Notes: a model not told the origin generated them from the sequence alone. Shown: positions 1 to 11,600, numbered from the stretch's first letter. The stretch: DNA of 64,000 nt from Tetranychus cinnabarinus (GCA_022266195.1 WHVY01000001.1:5580001-5644000); one strand, 5' to 3'. Numbers and translations: made by a program.

Positions 1-282
1 GCAACTGAAGTGGCCATGGTTGAAATGGAAAGCTGTAATTCAACTTACAGGGGAAACATTCCTAAAGGTTTCATCTGTGCTGGTTTATTTGAAGGAGGAA
101 AAGATTCATGCCAAGGTGATTCGGGAGGACCTATGATTTATCGTGATTCAAACAACCGTGCCCATCAAATTGGTATTGTTTCTTGGGGCGAAGGATGTGG
201 ACGCAAAGGAATACCCGGTGTTTATGTTGATGTCAACTATTATGTGGATTGGATCAACACGGTAGTCAAAAGTAAAGCTTAA
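1..282 (+). CDS. Trypsin-like serine protease (S1 family), C-terminal part
   Basis: The frame is open at the left edge, so only the last 93 residues of the protein are in the window. They contain the catalytic serine motif GDSGGP and the Asp six residues before that serine (DSCQGDSGGP). In the chymotrypsin fold this Asp sits at the bottom of the S1 pocket and predicts cleavage after Lys or Arg. The SWGEGCG segment and the GIPGVYVDV strand follow, and then the usual C-terminal helix (YYVDWINTVV). The His and Asp of the catalytic triad lie off the left edge. Family membership is certain. The substrate cannot be told from this fragment, and digestive, clip-domain or other secreted roles are all possible. 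The C-terminus is short, with no extra domain. Confidence 0.95.
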   Translation, partial: ATEVAMVEMESCNSTYRGNIPKGFICAGLFEGGKDSCQGDSGGPMIYRDSNNRAHQIGIVSWGEGCGRKGIPGVYVDVNYYVDWINTVVKSKA

Positions 283-298
283 ACAGTTTTGGCATACG

Positions 299-304
299 AA
301 TAAA
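299..304 (+). terminator. Poly(A) signal of the serine protease gene
   Basis: AATAAA lies 17 bases after the stop codon and is followed by an A-rich run. Only 100 bases separate this stop from the stop of the convergent MPHOSPH10 gene, so the two 3' UTRs probably overlap or abut. Confidence 0.6.
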
Positions 305-382
305 AAAAACAAAATTAACAATAAATTGAAAGCATCAAATTAATAGTATAAACGCTATTTTAATTTAAATAGTTTACTGTAT

Positions 383-1754
383 TCAAGTTTTCAACTGTGA
401 AGGTTTCATTTGTCTTTGCTTTTGAGTCCTTTCTAATTTTTCAGCTTGCTTAGCTTTTTGCTTAGCTGATTGACTTAACTTTTCAACATTAGAGATTTTC
501 TTGGCATTTTTCCTAGCAGCAATTATTTTTTGTTTCTTCTTTTTCAATCTTCTGTCATGTTTACGATCAGTCGTGTCTCTTTCGGTAGCACCTTTGACCG
601 GTCTTTTAGGCTTTTCAAGAACCTCTTCGGGTGCCAGGAGATTCGCTTCACTAACGGCTACTGGAATAGTGTCTTCTGCTGAAACTGCAGGTAAGTTATT
701 TACAATTTTCACTTCTGGTTCAGGAGGTTTAGGTGTGAAGTGGAAACTGGATAGTGAATCCAATTGTAGGAAGATCGCGCTCATCATTTTACGAATTTCT
801 TTGTGCGTTTCATTTTCTTCTTCGACCTTATCTTGTTGTGTCCTTTGAAGATAATCTTTCTCGTAAACTTCTGCAAGGCCAACTTTACTTTTCTCCTGAT
901 CAAGAATCAATCGTCTTTTATATTCAAACGGCTGTTCTGCGGGTTTAATTTTACGTTCCACATCATCCCATATACCATCTTTAATCCTTTGCTTGATTAA
1001 ATCTTCCAATTTAAGAGCAACCTGTTCGTCAATTATCGGAGCTGGACGAGCTATAAAGTCGTATTGAAGATGATCTTCCAATAAACTGTTTGCAGGCCTC
1101 TTGTCAGCAGTAACTTCACCAATTAATTTCCATGGCTTTGACTTTAGATTTTCTTCCTCTAATTTCGTTATTTTTTCATCCATCTGCAGCTGTTCTTGTT
1201 CAAAAGTCGATAACATTTTTCCAACAAACTTTTCCCTTGGTCCTAATAATTTTTTAAGTTCTTCCTCTTCATCTTCTCCGGAGCTTGCTGGTTCTAAAAT
1301 ATCGAAGTCATCATCTTGCGGAATATCAATTTTGACAGTTTTGGTCAACTTTTTAGCTAAACTTGATAAATTACTGACATCTTTATCAATAATCTTCATG
1401 AAAGTATGATTGTGTTTCTCTAACTGAGCCCAAATTTGTTCCTCATCAAATCCTTCGGTGACTAAATCTTTAATACCAGGAACACCAGAGTTAAGTTTGA
1501 ACAATTCGAATAGCTTTAACGTAAGATCACGTAAATCATTTTCGATTTTCTTATTCGGCCTGAAATATAAGACAAAAATGAATAAAAAAATGGTCAAGTT
1601 AATAAACTAATGGTTACGGACACTATGTAAAAATGAGCACAAAAGGTATAGAGTGAGGAGAAAAATCTTACCTAAGGAAAGATGTCAAATCCGAAACACT
1701 TTTATTGAACAATCCAAATATTTGTTGAGAATCAAACTTGATTTGATCAGCCAT
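383..1754 (-). CDS. MPHOSPH10: U3 snoRNP protein MPP10
   Basis: MPP10 is a component of the U3 snoRNP / small-subunit processome, which cleaves the pre-rRNA leading to 18S rRNA in the nucleolus. The model is two exons, complement(join(383..1559,1672..1754)), 419 aa, with a GTAAG donor, a TTTCAG acceptor and matching phase (AG|G = Arg). Family blocks visible in order are an N-terminal TEGFDEEQIWAQLE segment, an acidic stretch (DDDFDILEPASSGEDEEEE), the GPREKFVGKM block, the conserved core around KPWKLIGEVTADKRPANSLL with IKDGIWDDVERK, the FHFTPKPPEPEVKIV block and the basic DRKHDRRLKKKKQK tail. It is shorter than human MPP10 (about 680 aa), mostly through a reduced acidic N-terminal half. It diverges from TSR3, another small-subunit biogenesis factor, across a spacer of about 390 bp. 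Confidence 0.93.
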
Positions 1755-2141
1755 AGTGAAATTTGATAATAATAGAAATTAAAACACAAAACAATTAAAT
1801 TTAAACAACACGACAAAAAGTGAATTTCTCATAACCAAAACAAAACAACATGTGCTTAGTCATGTGACTACATTTGCAAGCTGGAGTAACTAGGGTAACG
1901 AGAAAATTTCTGAAAATAAGTTAATTCCCATTTGGTTGATTTTATGTTAACAATAATTTAATTTCACATCATTTAACTTTTAATTATATTGTTCAACTTA
2001 AATATTAAAGTCTCAACTCAAATTTGAAACATTTTTCATGGCCTAAAAGGGCTAAGTTTTAACTATACTCTTCGTTGGTGAGTCTGTTTACGTTTTTCAG
2101 CCTGTTACTATAGTTCAGTTTTTCTGCGAACAATCGTGACA
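1755..2141. promoter_or_regulatory. Divergent promoter region MPHOSPH10 / TSR3
   Basis: A 387-bp AT-rich spacer lies between two start codons pointing away from each other, so it must hold both promoters and 5' UTRs. An E-box-like TCATGTGA sits at about 1860, flanked by TAGTCA and TGACTA. No clear TATA box is visible. The function is inferred from position. Confidence 0.5.
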
Positions 2142-2816
2142 ATGAGTGATTCATCGAGCGAATCAGAAGACGAAATTGTTTCTTATAAAATTCATATGTG
2201 GGATCTGAACCAATGCGACCCAAAAAGATGTACCGGTCGTAAATTGCAACGACACAATTTGATGAAAACTCTGAGGTTAGGGCAAAAATTTGGTGGCATC
2301 ATATTGAGCCCTATGGCGACCAAAAGTGTCTCACCCGAGGACAAAGAAATTATTGAGCAACATGGCATTGCAGTTGTTGATTGCTCTTGGGCTAAGCTCG
2401 AAGAGACTCCATTTCATCGGATGAAAGGACCAAATATGAGACTGTTGCCCTATCTTGTTGCAGCAAATCCAGTCAATTATGGAAAACCATGCGAACTATC
2501 TTGTGTCGAAGCTATAGCAGCCTGTTTTAAGATTGTTGGCCTGGATAAAGCCGCTTCTTATTATTTAGGGAAATTTAAGTGGGGTCATAGTTTTTTAACG
2601 TTAAACGACGAGATCTTCGACATGTACAAAGACTGTAAAAATTCGAAAGATGTTGTCGATGCGCAAAAAATTTACCTGTTGAAAATTCGTGAAGAAGCCG
2701 AGAAATCTTCTTCATCCTCCTCTTCTTCGGATGAATCAGATTCAGAATCTGAATCGGAAACCAATCCTGAGACTCAGTTGACCGAATCTACTGTCAAACT
2801 TGATTTGAATGCGTGA
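2142..2816 (+). CDS. TSR3: 18S rRNA aminocarboxypropyltransferase TSR3
   Basis: TSR3 transfers the 3-amino-3-carboxypropyl group from S-adenosylmethionine to the N1-methylpseudouridine of 18S rRNA, making m1acp3Psi late in 40S maturation in the cytoplasm. This is a single-exon gene of 224 aa. The frame is open two codons further upstream from a GTG, but the ATG at 2142 is the sensible start (context ACAATGA). The N-terminal RLI-like part contains DPKRCTGRKL. Next comes the SPMATKSVSPED block, then the characteristic GIAVVDCSWAKLEE and LPYLVAANPVNYGKPCELSC motifs of the SPOUT-like SAM-binding core. The FKWGHSFLTLNDEIFDMY segment follows. The tail from about residue 190 is Ser/Asp/Glu-rich, as in other eukaryotic TSR3 proteins. 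All family signature blocks are present. Confidence 0.96.
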   Translation: MSDSSSESEDEIVSYKIHMWDLNQCDPKRCTGRKLQRHNLMKTLRLGQKFGGIILSPMATKSVSPEDKEIIEQHGIAVVDCSWAKLEETPFHRMKGPNMRLLPYLVAANPVNYGKPCELSCVEAIAACFKIVGLDKAASYYLGKFKWGHSFLTLNDEIFDMYKDCKNSKDVVDAQKIYLLKIREEAEKSSSSSSSSDESDSESESETNPETQLTESTVKLDLNA

Positions 2817-2844
2817 ATTCAACACATTTTGCAATTCATAAACA

Positions 2845-2850
2845 AATAAA
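2845..2850 (+). terminator. Poly(A) signal of TSR3
   Basis: AATAAA lies 28 bases past the TSR3 stop. The convergent MAIP1 stop codon is at 2917, so the two genes end within about 100 bp of each other. Confidence 0.6.
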
Positions 2851-2916
2851 TGAAAATATTTTCAACTTGAAATCTTTAATCTGCAATTTTATCTAATATA
2901 TATAATTTGAACCATT

Positions 2917-4342
2917 TTAGGATGCGAATGGGCTAGCTTTGATGAAATGTCCCCACTTGAAATGGTTCAAACGGTTGCAAATCCATTCTCCATCGACACC
3001 TTTTGTGTACTCCCGAATAAATCTGCAATTTGAGTAGAAATTGAATTAGTTAAATTATGCAAGTGCTGTGGCTTTCACTTTTTGCAAATAAGTTTCGTAT
3101 GATAACATATGCACGCTTGCTTTTTTTAGCATTTTTTAAATTTTGGGGATAATTAACCAAAGAATAAGAGACTAAAAGAGTTATTTCAAATAAGTAGCAA
3201 TTGCAAAAGATAGTTGCGGACTAGAGATAGAGATAAATCAATATGGCCATACCTGTAATTGCAAAACGTCATGTCTGGGTCTGGCATGAAGAATGAACGT
3301 TTTTCTGGGTTGGCCATCTTTTCTTGATGATCCCTGATTACGTGAAAGATTACAGTAAATTCTATGAACTTTCTGTCCGCTGAAACATAAAAAATTTCGT
3401 TAATTTAGCACTTTTAAGATCAAGCATAAAAACACTACCTTCTTCTATAGTTTTGATTTCTTTAGCGAGCCAGAAAACGACATCCTGCTCTTCGACTTTC
3501 AGGTCAGCCAATTGTGTAGGATTAAATTTAACAAGATTTTCTTTAACAACCTCTAATGCCTGGAGAGCATAGAAAAGGGAAATTGTTAAATGCATTCAAC
3601 AGAGAACATAGACAAAAATACCTTAGGAGCGATTAACCCTTCAAGCGTATTGGTATCTGCTCGTGACAAGTTATCAGAAATCACAAAAAGAGCCTGAAAA
3701 GCAAACGAGAGATAAATTTAAAATAAATATAAAATACTTTTCTTGTTAAAATTCAAGATTATTGTAGACATTAACCTGTTTTGCACCATCCAAAACAACT
3801 TGATGTGAAAATGAAGGATCATAAAAAGGCCTTATGACGAAAAGTACAGAAAAAATGTTGCGGAGCGCTAGAAAAGGACCTGGAGTAGTGATTGGGTCCA
3901 CAAAATCCATCAATAATGGGGGAAGATTTTGAGTCAACTTTTCAAATTCATCACCCAAAGGATTCTCCGAACCGCCATCTCCAGATTTAGATTGTCCAGA
4001 GAAATGCAACACATTTGTTTGCCAGGTTTGATTAGCAGGTGAAATACATTTGAGATACAGGGACAACAATTTTATCCTTGTCAGATCAGCATAAAAACGA
4101 AAAAATGATTTAGATAACTGATGAAAATGATTGACTAGATTATCGGTCAAACAGAAAGTAACACTTTTGCGAGGCGCTTGATAAGATGATGCGAATCCAA
4201 GTCTGGAAGGATCATTTCCATTTTTCAGTGTTGCATTCTTACACAGAAAGGTGTGAGTGAATCTCTGATAGCTAGGTGATAGGGGGTTTTCGATGAATAG
4301 GATATTTCGGAACAATTTCGGGTGGAATAATAAAGCTCTCAT
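2917..4342 (-). CDS. MAIP1: Mitochondrial m-AAA protease-interacting protein 1 homologue
   Basis: MAIP1 is a mitochondrial matrix protein that associates with m-AAA proteases and helps sort the calcium-uniporter regulator EMRE in vertebrates. The model is five exons, complement(join(2917..3022,3253..3379,3439..3559,3622..3693,3776..4342)), 330 aa. All junctions are GT-AG and all phases fit. The first ATG in frame (4342) opens a basic, hydrophobic stretch (MRALLFHPKLFRN) that suits a matrix-targeting presequence. The match to MAIP1 is by arrangement: a Pro-rich membrane-proximal segment (PITTPGPFLALRN), FYDPSFS...GAKQA, a Leu-rich helix (LEGLIAPKALEVVKENL), a DRKFIEFTVIFHV strand and the C-terminal FIREYTKG...WICNRLNHFKWG block. 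These belong to the Tim44-like C-terminal fold. The homology call rests on remembered family pattern, so the role in this organism is inferred. Confidence 0.8.
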
Positions 4343-4774
4343 GATTAAACGTTTCTTGTAAAATGTAAACAACTTAAAACAGTGTTTTGAAAACACTTTT
4401 TGGTTAGTTCTCAATATCAATAATAGAGGAAACTACTAGCCAAAAAATTCCTCTTACACAGCAAGCTATTAACAGAAAACTTGAGTTTCTTTTAATCCGT
4501 AAAAGCTAAGTCTGGGTCAGTTTGCTAAGCAAACCTTGCTTGCTTTTTAATCTCGAATGATAAGCTTAAGTCCAGAGATTAACTTTCTAAAATGGTCAAA
4601 ATCTGTTGATTTCGTATTGAAATCGTTAACAATTTTCAAAAACTGTGACATCTGCGCAGCCTTTAGTTATTTCATTAGATGGCGCTCCAAAGTTGTTATT
4701 TGAGTCAAATGATTTGACCAAAATTCAATGTAAATGTAAACAATCCAATAAACAAATCATTGATGTTTTAAACC
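4343..4774. promoter_or_regulatory. Divergent promoter region MAIP1 / FAF2
   Basis: This 432-bp spacer lies between two outward-facing start codons. AGATGGCGCTCC at 4677-4688 is GC-richer than its surroundings. A related AGATGGCAGCTCT occurs in the TADA2B/TPR divergent spacer, so it may be a shared core promoter element. No additional FAF2 exon carrying a UBA domain is recognisable here. Confidence 0.45.
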
Positions 4775-6020
4775 ATGGATGGATTGGTTCGACTGATTAC
4801 ATTTCCTTTTCAATTTATTTATGAAACATTACTCAGTGCTCTCCGCTTAGCCTGGAATTTGGTCCGTAGAAGGAGTAAGTATCCCCTACGCCAACTACAA
4901 TAATCCTTCTATTCTTGTGAATCAATTTTTTGCGTATCCCAATTCTCCTATTTTTGTTCTCATTTTTTTTCTCTTTTTTCTTTCAGTTGATATCGTTGAT
5001 CCATTAGGCGATACTTTGAAGTTTATATCTGATTTTGAGTCGGTATATGGTACAGAACATCCTGTTTTTTATAGAGGAACTTATGAGCAAGGTAGGCTGT
5101 TGAATTGTTGCTAGTTTTTGATTGTGGATAGATTTACTAATTTTTTATTCTTTTCAGCTCTGAGTGATGCGAAGAAGGAATTGAAATTTCTACTGATTTA
5201 TCTTCATAGCGAACATCACCGAGATACTCACGATTTTTGCACTAACGTTCTATCTCATCAATTGGTAATAAACTATATCAACCGTAATAAACTTCTATTT
5301 TGGGGCTGTTCTGTCGATTCAAGAGAAGGATATCGGGTTTCTGTCTTGTTGCGAGCCTCGACTACGCCTTTCCTCGCTCTTTTTGCTTTAAAAGACAATC
5401 GAATGAACGTTGTGCGAACTTTTTTTGGACCAACATCAGTTGAAAGACTCTTAAGTAATATTCAGCAAGCAATCGAAGAAAACGAAGGTTCCCTAATTGC
5501 TGCTAGATTGGAACGCCAAGAAAGAACCATGAATCAACGTTTGAGAGAAGAACAAGATGTGGCCTATATGGAATCACTTCGTGCTGATCAGGAGAAAGAT
5601 CGCAAAAAACAAGAAGAAAAAGTTAAAAAAGAGAACGAGGAACGGGAACGTAAGCAGAAAGAGTTGGAAGAAGTCCAACAAAGAGAGCTCTTATTGAACT
5701 TAAAAGTTAGCCTAGCTACTGAGATCCCCAATGAACCGCCTGCAGATGACCCCGAATCCATCAGGATTGTTATAAAATTACCAAATGGAACTCGTTTAGA
5801 ACGGCGATTTAGAAAATCGGACCCCTTAAAATATTTATACTATTTCGTGTTTTGTAATGAACAAAGCCCACTGAAATTTCAAATCACTACGAATTTCCCT
5901 AGAAAAGAACTGCCTGGAAGTCACCCCACTCTTGATAATAAAGAAAACTGTTCTTTAACTTTTGATAGCGCAGGACTTGGAAAGTCACAAGTTTTTTTTG
6001 TACATGACTTAGAAGCTTAA
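4775..6020 (+). CDS. FAF2: FAS-associated factor 2 / UBXD8, UBA-less model
   Basis: FAF2 sits in ER and lipid-droplet membranes through a hairpin and recruits p97/VCP with its UBX domain for ER-associated degradation and lipid-droplet turnover. The model is join(4775..4874,4987..5091,5158..6020), 355 aa, with consensus splice sites and consistent phases. Residues 1-33 are the hydrophobic hairpin (LVRLITFPFQFIYETLL). Then come the DPLGD segment, the thioredoxin-like UAS domain (about 45-190: EHPVFYRGTYEQALSDAK, LLFWGCSVDSREGYRVS), a charged coiled coil (about 195-250) and the UBX domain (about 265-353) with the p97-binding FPR turn at about 315. Human FAF2 is 445 aa and starts with a UBA domain that is absent here. 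TAA is in frame two codons before the ATG, which has a good context (AACCATGG), and no acceptor lies between them. Confidence 0.93.
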
Positions 6021-6065
6021 ATTTCCGATATCTTTGTTATTAACAAAATTACCATTTACTCTGGA

Positions 6066-6071
6066 AATAAA
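6066..6071 (+). terminator. Poly(A) signal of FAF2
   Basis: AATAAA lies 46 bases after the FAF2 stop. It is in the 347-bp convergent spacer shared with TADA2B. Confidence 0.55.
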
Positions 6072-6326
6072 TTTTTTGCAAAATTACCAATAAATGCTTA
6101 TTAACATGTAAAGTCCGTCTAAACAATTTATTATAAAAACCAAGAAGTATATTTTTCAATATAAAAAGCGATTGTAAGATAATAATGAAGAAAAGTTGCA
6201 ATGATAAGTTTTTGACCTCTTTTACTTAATAATAAATTGTTATAAGTGAGTGTACAAGTCGCTGGCTTGAATCAAACGGATGAACAAAAATGGTTTCAAA
6301 TTAAAAAAGTTCAAAAAAGATTATAT

Positions 6327-6332
6327 TTTATT
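6327..6332 (-). terminator. Poly(A) signal of TADA2B
   Basis: On the minus strand this reads AATAAA, 36 bases past the TADA2B stop codon. Nothing else gene-like is seen between 6072 and 6326. Confidence 0.55.
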
Positions 6333-6367
6333 TAAAAATACATATTATACTGTTTTGTGGTTGATAA

Positions 6368-8076
6368 TTACGGGCCATATCGTAGCCATCCATTCTTGTA
6401 GAAAAAAGAAGTTAATTTTCGTAGAACATTTTCATCAATATTCTCCAATGTTGAACGATATTTACCTTTCTCTCGTTCCCTAAGGTGCTCTTTTATAATA
6501 AGGGTTTTGAGATTGATGTATTGATGGGGTGAGAGGCGTAGGACTGTACAAAGTTTTCTTTCTTTTTCTGAAAGTAACTCACAACCTGATCGAAGTGTAA
6601 TACTTGTTTTTTCTAATAGAGCTTTGTCACTTTCAGGTGATGACGAGTTTAGGGTATTTTTCATCTTTACATGATTATGACGGTGACTTTCTTTTCTTTC
6701 TTTTCGACCTGAATGGTCCAAGATGTAAACTTGCAAGCCTTTTGATGTGATTGCTTGTTGCTTTGACATTTTTGGTTCCGATCTTATAATTAAACTTTTC
6801 GCTTCGCCTCCGGTAATTTCGTTTAATTTTTGTCCTAGGGATGCTGCCTTGCGAGCGAAGCCAGTATTTTTTCCGGTAACCTGAAAACTAAAGAACATTA
6901 AATTTTCTCGATTCATAAAAGTGGGAAAAGAATTGGAAAGAAAAGTGATTCATTTTTTGAATAACTTACCTCGTAATTTTTACTATCTTTTCTTTCTTCT
7001 TTGTTCATTTTACTTGAAATAGCTGGCAGTGCTTTTGTGTAGCTGATCCGTCGAGTACGACGAAGGCGATTCAGATCTTTCACCCGTAAGATGAGTTCTC
7101 GCTCTTTAATCAGATTTGTAACTAATTCATCTAATTGTTCACGATTTAAAAATTGATAAAATGATTTTAAGCCTTCACGGAGTTTTTTCTCTTTCATGGT
7201 AGCTCCTGAAGATTGCACTTTTTTATTGTTCCGGTGCAGTAATGTTTTAGCATTCTGTGGGCTTGAGGGTGGCTCTTCTTTCACTATAGTTTTGACTTCT
7301 CGAGGTTTTGCTTCATCGTTGATGGTTTCCCGGCCTAGTTTTTCGTTTTCTTCCTCCAAATGTTTGAAAAAAACATTAACTAATTCATATTGACGAACAA
7401 TATATTTTCTCCTTAATCTTTCTGCTAAACGACGATTGTAGATGTCAATGTACGCTAGATTCATATCTCTATCCAAATCATCTTCATCTTTGATGTTCAT
7501 GGTAAGAGCAGCAACCAGCGATTCAACTTCATTATCATATTCTCTTTCGAAGTCATCTCGATTTGCCATATATCCCAGTTGTTGCTGTTGAGCCGGAGTT
7601 AAATGATTGATGGGTGGTAAAGATTGGATTAAAATGTTGGACAAAGGTCCCTCAATATTTCCATTGGACGTATGATCTACCACAGTATTCACTTTAGATT
7701 TAATAGAGTCCCATGTCAATTTACCAAGATTACCTTTAATGTAACATTCTACGAAGTGTCTCTTAATCTCTTCCGTTGTTTTATCAGGTATATAAAGTGA
7801 GATGTCCCCCCAATTTCCAAAGCTGTACAACTCAACAGCTTCCAATAATGCAACCTCTTCACTGGCTTTCCATTCAGGATGAAGTAAAGGAAACGATAAG
7901 TTTTCTAGATCACGAGAATCACTGAATGATAAAATAAAATAAAAATTAATATTATCGATAAAAGCAAAAAAACAAGTCAAGAGAAGTAAGATAAAGATGG
8001 AAAATGAAGACAATGAGTATTCATTTGGAGAATAGCAAAAACAAAAGAAAACAACTCACCAATAACTTGAATCCAT
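6368..8076 (-). CDS. TADA2B: SAGA transcriptional adaptor ADA2b, ZZ-less model
   Basis: ADA2b is the SAGA-specific adaptor that docks and stimulates the GCN5 acetyltransferase on chromatin. The model is complement(join(6368..6880,6970..7921,8060..8076)), 493 aa. A 17-nt first coding exon encodes MDSSY plus two bases of a Cys codon; donor TTG|GTGAGT, acceptor ATTCAG. A SANT domain is at about 20-65 (EWKASEEVALLEAVELYSFGNWGDIS). The ADA2b-type middle region follows (QQQQLGYMANRDDFEREYDNE, then NLAYIDIYNRRLAERLRRK). A FYQFLNREQLDELV helix region comes next, and a C-terminal SWIRM domain is at about 420-493 (ELLSEKERKLCTVLRLSP). These blocks resemble TADA2B more than TADA2A. The N-terminal ZZ zinc finger found in other ADA2 proteins is missing: no Cys-rich coding stretch lies in the 138-bp first intron or upstream. 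The first exon is the least certain part. Confidence 0.9.
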
Positions 8077-8633
8077 GTTTCACTAAATAATTTAATTGAA
8101 CAAAATAAATGTACCACCCTAGAATCATTGAAAACTCATACTGACAGTTAAAAATTGAATTATGTTTCATGAAATAAATTAATTTGAATGAATTACAAAT
8201 AAATACAAATGTGTAAACAGAAAATAATTACAATTTGTCAACTGTGAGTCAGTTAGTTGACACTAGAAGCTTAGCTATAGATGAGATTCAAGGGTAGTAC
8301 GACGAATCAAGCTATAGATGGCAGCTCTAACAGAATGGATCGTGGCGTCTGATTGGTTGATGCTTGAGAGATAACTCAGGAAATAGTAACTGCTCTTCGT
8401 TTAACTTCATGCGGTGCTAGGCTTTTTGAATTTTTATTTTAATATCGGAGTTTTATGATTAAATTTACATTGTAATTTATTAGTATAAAGTCTGTACAGC
8501 TCTAAACTACTATTGACTGGAAGTGAAAGTTTAATATTGGTGAGAATTTTGTTTTTCTTGTGATCTGGGATTGCACAGGTTCATTTCGGTTAAATAATTT
8601 GAATTTTTATTTCCTTCTTTTACCAGCCAAAGC
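8077..8633. promoter_or_regulatory. Divergent promoter region TADA2B / TPR with a TPR 5' UTR intron
   Basis: The spacer between outward-facing start codons holds both promoters. For TPR, a donor ATTG|GTGAGA at 8540 and an acceptor TTTTACCAG ending at 8626, seven bases before the ATG, suggest an 87-bp 5' UTR intron. AGATGGCAGCTCT near 8316 resembles the element in the MAIP1/FAF2 spacer. Confidence 0.5.
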
Positions 8634-11600
8634 ATGACTTCTGTGGATCCTTTGGTCAGCCTTATTCCTCAGAATGATCTTGACTTGATACCGGTGCACC
8701 TTCGAGAAAATCTTGCTGGAATAATTCGCATGAAAGATTATCAGATTCATTCTTCAAATGAGAAATGTGAACAGCTGCAAGCCGACTTGCGGGATAGACA
8801 AAGGGAACTCAATGGATATCGAGTTAAACATCAAATGGCCGAAGAATTTTCACTCAAAATGAGGGAACAATTGAGAAATGTCGAGGAGACTTTGCAAAAA
8901 GCTCGACGAGACTATTATGACATTGTTATCGGTAAGTTTACTTTTCCTCTCCTGCGTCACCACACATGACTAATATTTATTCTGTTTCTTTTGCAGAGAA
9001 AGAAAGTTTACTCCATGAATTAGAAATATCCAAACAGAATACTAGGAGGTTTCTAGATGAGCAGAAGAATAGTGAATTCTTGGTTAAAAGTAAATCTATG
9101 GCCATTGTTGCATTACAGAAAGAAGTTGAAGAGCTTGGTAAAAAACTAGAATCTGTTGCAGAAGACAAAAAAGAATCATCTCTACAAGCAGAAAAGGTTG
9201 AAATCCAAGAAATGTCGTTGAAACATCAAATGAACAGGATCGCCAATGAAAGAGAATTTTATCAAAAGCAGGTCGATACTTTAAATCAGGAAATTAGCAA
9301 TCTAACTGTTGAGTTAGCAACTTTCCGTAAAGAAAAAACGATGCAGATTTTAGAAATGCAATCACGAATTGACGAAGACACTGATATGATAAATAAGCTA
9401 CAAGAAGAACTGAATAGCTTGAAAGAGCTGTCAGATAAAAAAGATGAACACATCGATTCATTGGCGCGTAGAATAAAAGAGATCAACGATGCTAGTGTCC
9501 AGTTTGAAATGCAATATCAGACTGAAATTGAAGAAATTAAAAGTTTAGCTCTTCACCATTCCGAAGCTTATGAGAAAGAAAAGAAAACCAATCAACAGTT
9601 GTTGGATACGATCGAGGAAATGCAAAAGCTCTTATTAGATGGTCAACAAGCTCAGCAAGACCTAGAGGAAACATTCACCAGAGCTACTATGGATTTCCAA
9701 AAAATTGTTAAATCCAAGGATGAAGTGATTAAGAATTTAGATGATGAAATAACCAAGTTAAAAGCACAGGCAGTTGCCAAGATCCAGGAGGATTTGGAAG
9801 AAGAGGTCGATCATTATTTCCCGACTGCATCTGCTACTCATAAAGTTTTTAAAAGTAACATGTCGCTATCACAAATTTATAACGAATATATCGTTTTACA
9901 AGACAAATTTGAAGAACAACAAATAGAAAACAATCGTCTTAAAGAACAACTTAACCGGTTAGTTGAAGAAGCTGAGCAAAAAACACCATTCATCCACCAA
10001 AAAGTTCAAGAAAATAGAAAAAGTTTACAAACCATCAAGGATCTCCAAATTCAATTAACCAAAGAAGCTAACGAAAAGGATGCGCTGATCGAAGAGAAAG
10101 AGAATCTCATCCAGATGAATAATTATCTAAATAGAGAGATTGCCAGACTTGAACAAACTTCTCAAGATCTAGCGCTTCAAGTGAGATCTCTTATCAAATC
10201 AGTTCATGAAGCCAAAGGTTATGAATTTGTTAACCATGATGATATTCCTGAAAGCGTTACCGAAGACAGTGCTGCAAACCGCATTATCACCAAGTATCTT
10301 ATTACCTTCGAAGATATTGAGTCTCTTCAAGTCAATAATCAAAGACTCATTTCCTCTGTCCGTGATCTTGCTAATGATAATGAAAAATTAGCTAAACAAT
10401 TAGAAGAAAAAGAAACCATCTCCCAAAAAGAATTGAATCAAGCATTCGAAGAGATTCAAAAACTCACTGAGGAAAGGCGGAAGCAAGCAGAAATGCTGGA
10501 AGAATTGATGCAAGCCAAGAGTGCATTAAAATCAATGGTAAACTCTGATGAATCCAATAGAAGATCTCCTGGTTTCACCTCTAAAGATTCTGCCCGAATG
10601 ACTATGAATGACACACTTATCGAATTGAAAGACTCGTTAAGAAGAATTCAAGCGGAAGCCGAAGCAAGCAAAGCTGATTATCAGCAAAAGATGAAAGAAC
10701 TCAATGATGATGTTAATCATTATCGACAAGAATTAGCCCTTATGCAAGCCGAGAAAGCTAAAATAGAAAGTGAAAGTGAATATCTTCAAGAGAAAATGAA
10801 ACTTCTACAAGCCAACTTCGAACTTATTAAAAAGGAAAACACCAAATTAACAGAAAAGAATGTCAAACTTGCTCGGAAACTGTCGAAAAGTGAAGGTAAC
10901 CTCAACATGGTCAAAAAAGAAATTTCTGATCTTAAACTGGATCGTGGTAAACTTGAAGCCAACATTCTTACGCTCCAGTCTGAACGGGATCTGTTGAGAA
11001 ATAACGAAAAGCTTCTTACTCAAGAACGAGATGCATTGAATAAAGACTATCAAGAAAAAAGTAAACTGATCTCGACCTTGCAGAAAATTCAAGACAACTT
11101 CCAAAGACTCGAAAGTGAATCATCCAAAGGATTACACCTTCAGCTTGAAAAGCTTGAAAATGAAGCGAGTTTCTTCAAGAATAGACTTTTCGAAGAGGAG
11201 CAGAAGAATAAAATTTTAGTCCAATCACATTCTAAACAAATTAGCGATCTTAATCAGAAAATAGATGAAGAGCTGAAGAAAAATGCCGAATTAAGAGATA
11301 CTATCGTGCTAAATCAAACTCGATTACATGTAGTGGAAAGTGAATTGAAAGTTTTGAAAAACCATGAAGAGCAAGCGAAGGCTAGATCAAAGGAAGAACT
11401 CCGAGATAACCCTGAACAAACAAAGAAGATACGAGATATAGAAGAAAAGCTTGCTAATTCAGAGACAAAGATAAAAGAACTTACGGATGAAAATGAACAG
11501 CTGAAGAATAAAGTCAACGAGAAAGAAGATAAGGTCAAGAAACTCGCTATGCAAGCCCGCCAAAGGATAGCTGCTTTAACAACACAAAAGAAAACATTAG

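Noticed and set aside
501..1409. Plus-strand open frames within MPHOSPH10
   Set aside because: Shadows of the minus-strand gene; composition is Ser/Phe-rich and nothing resembles a protein family.
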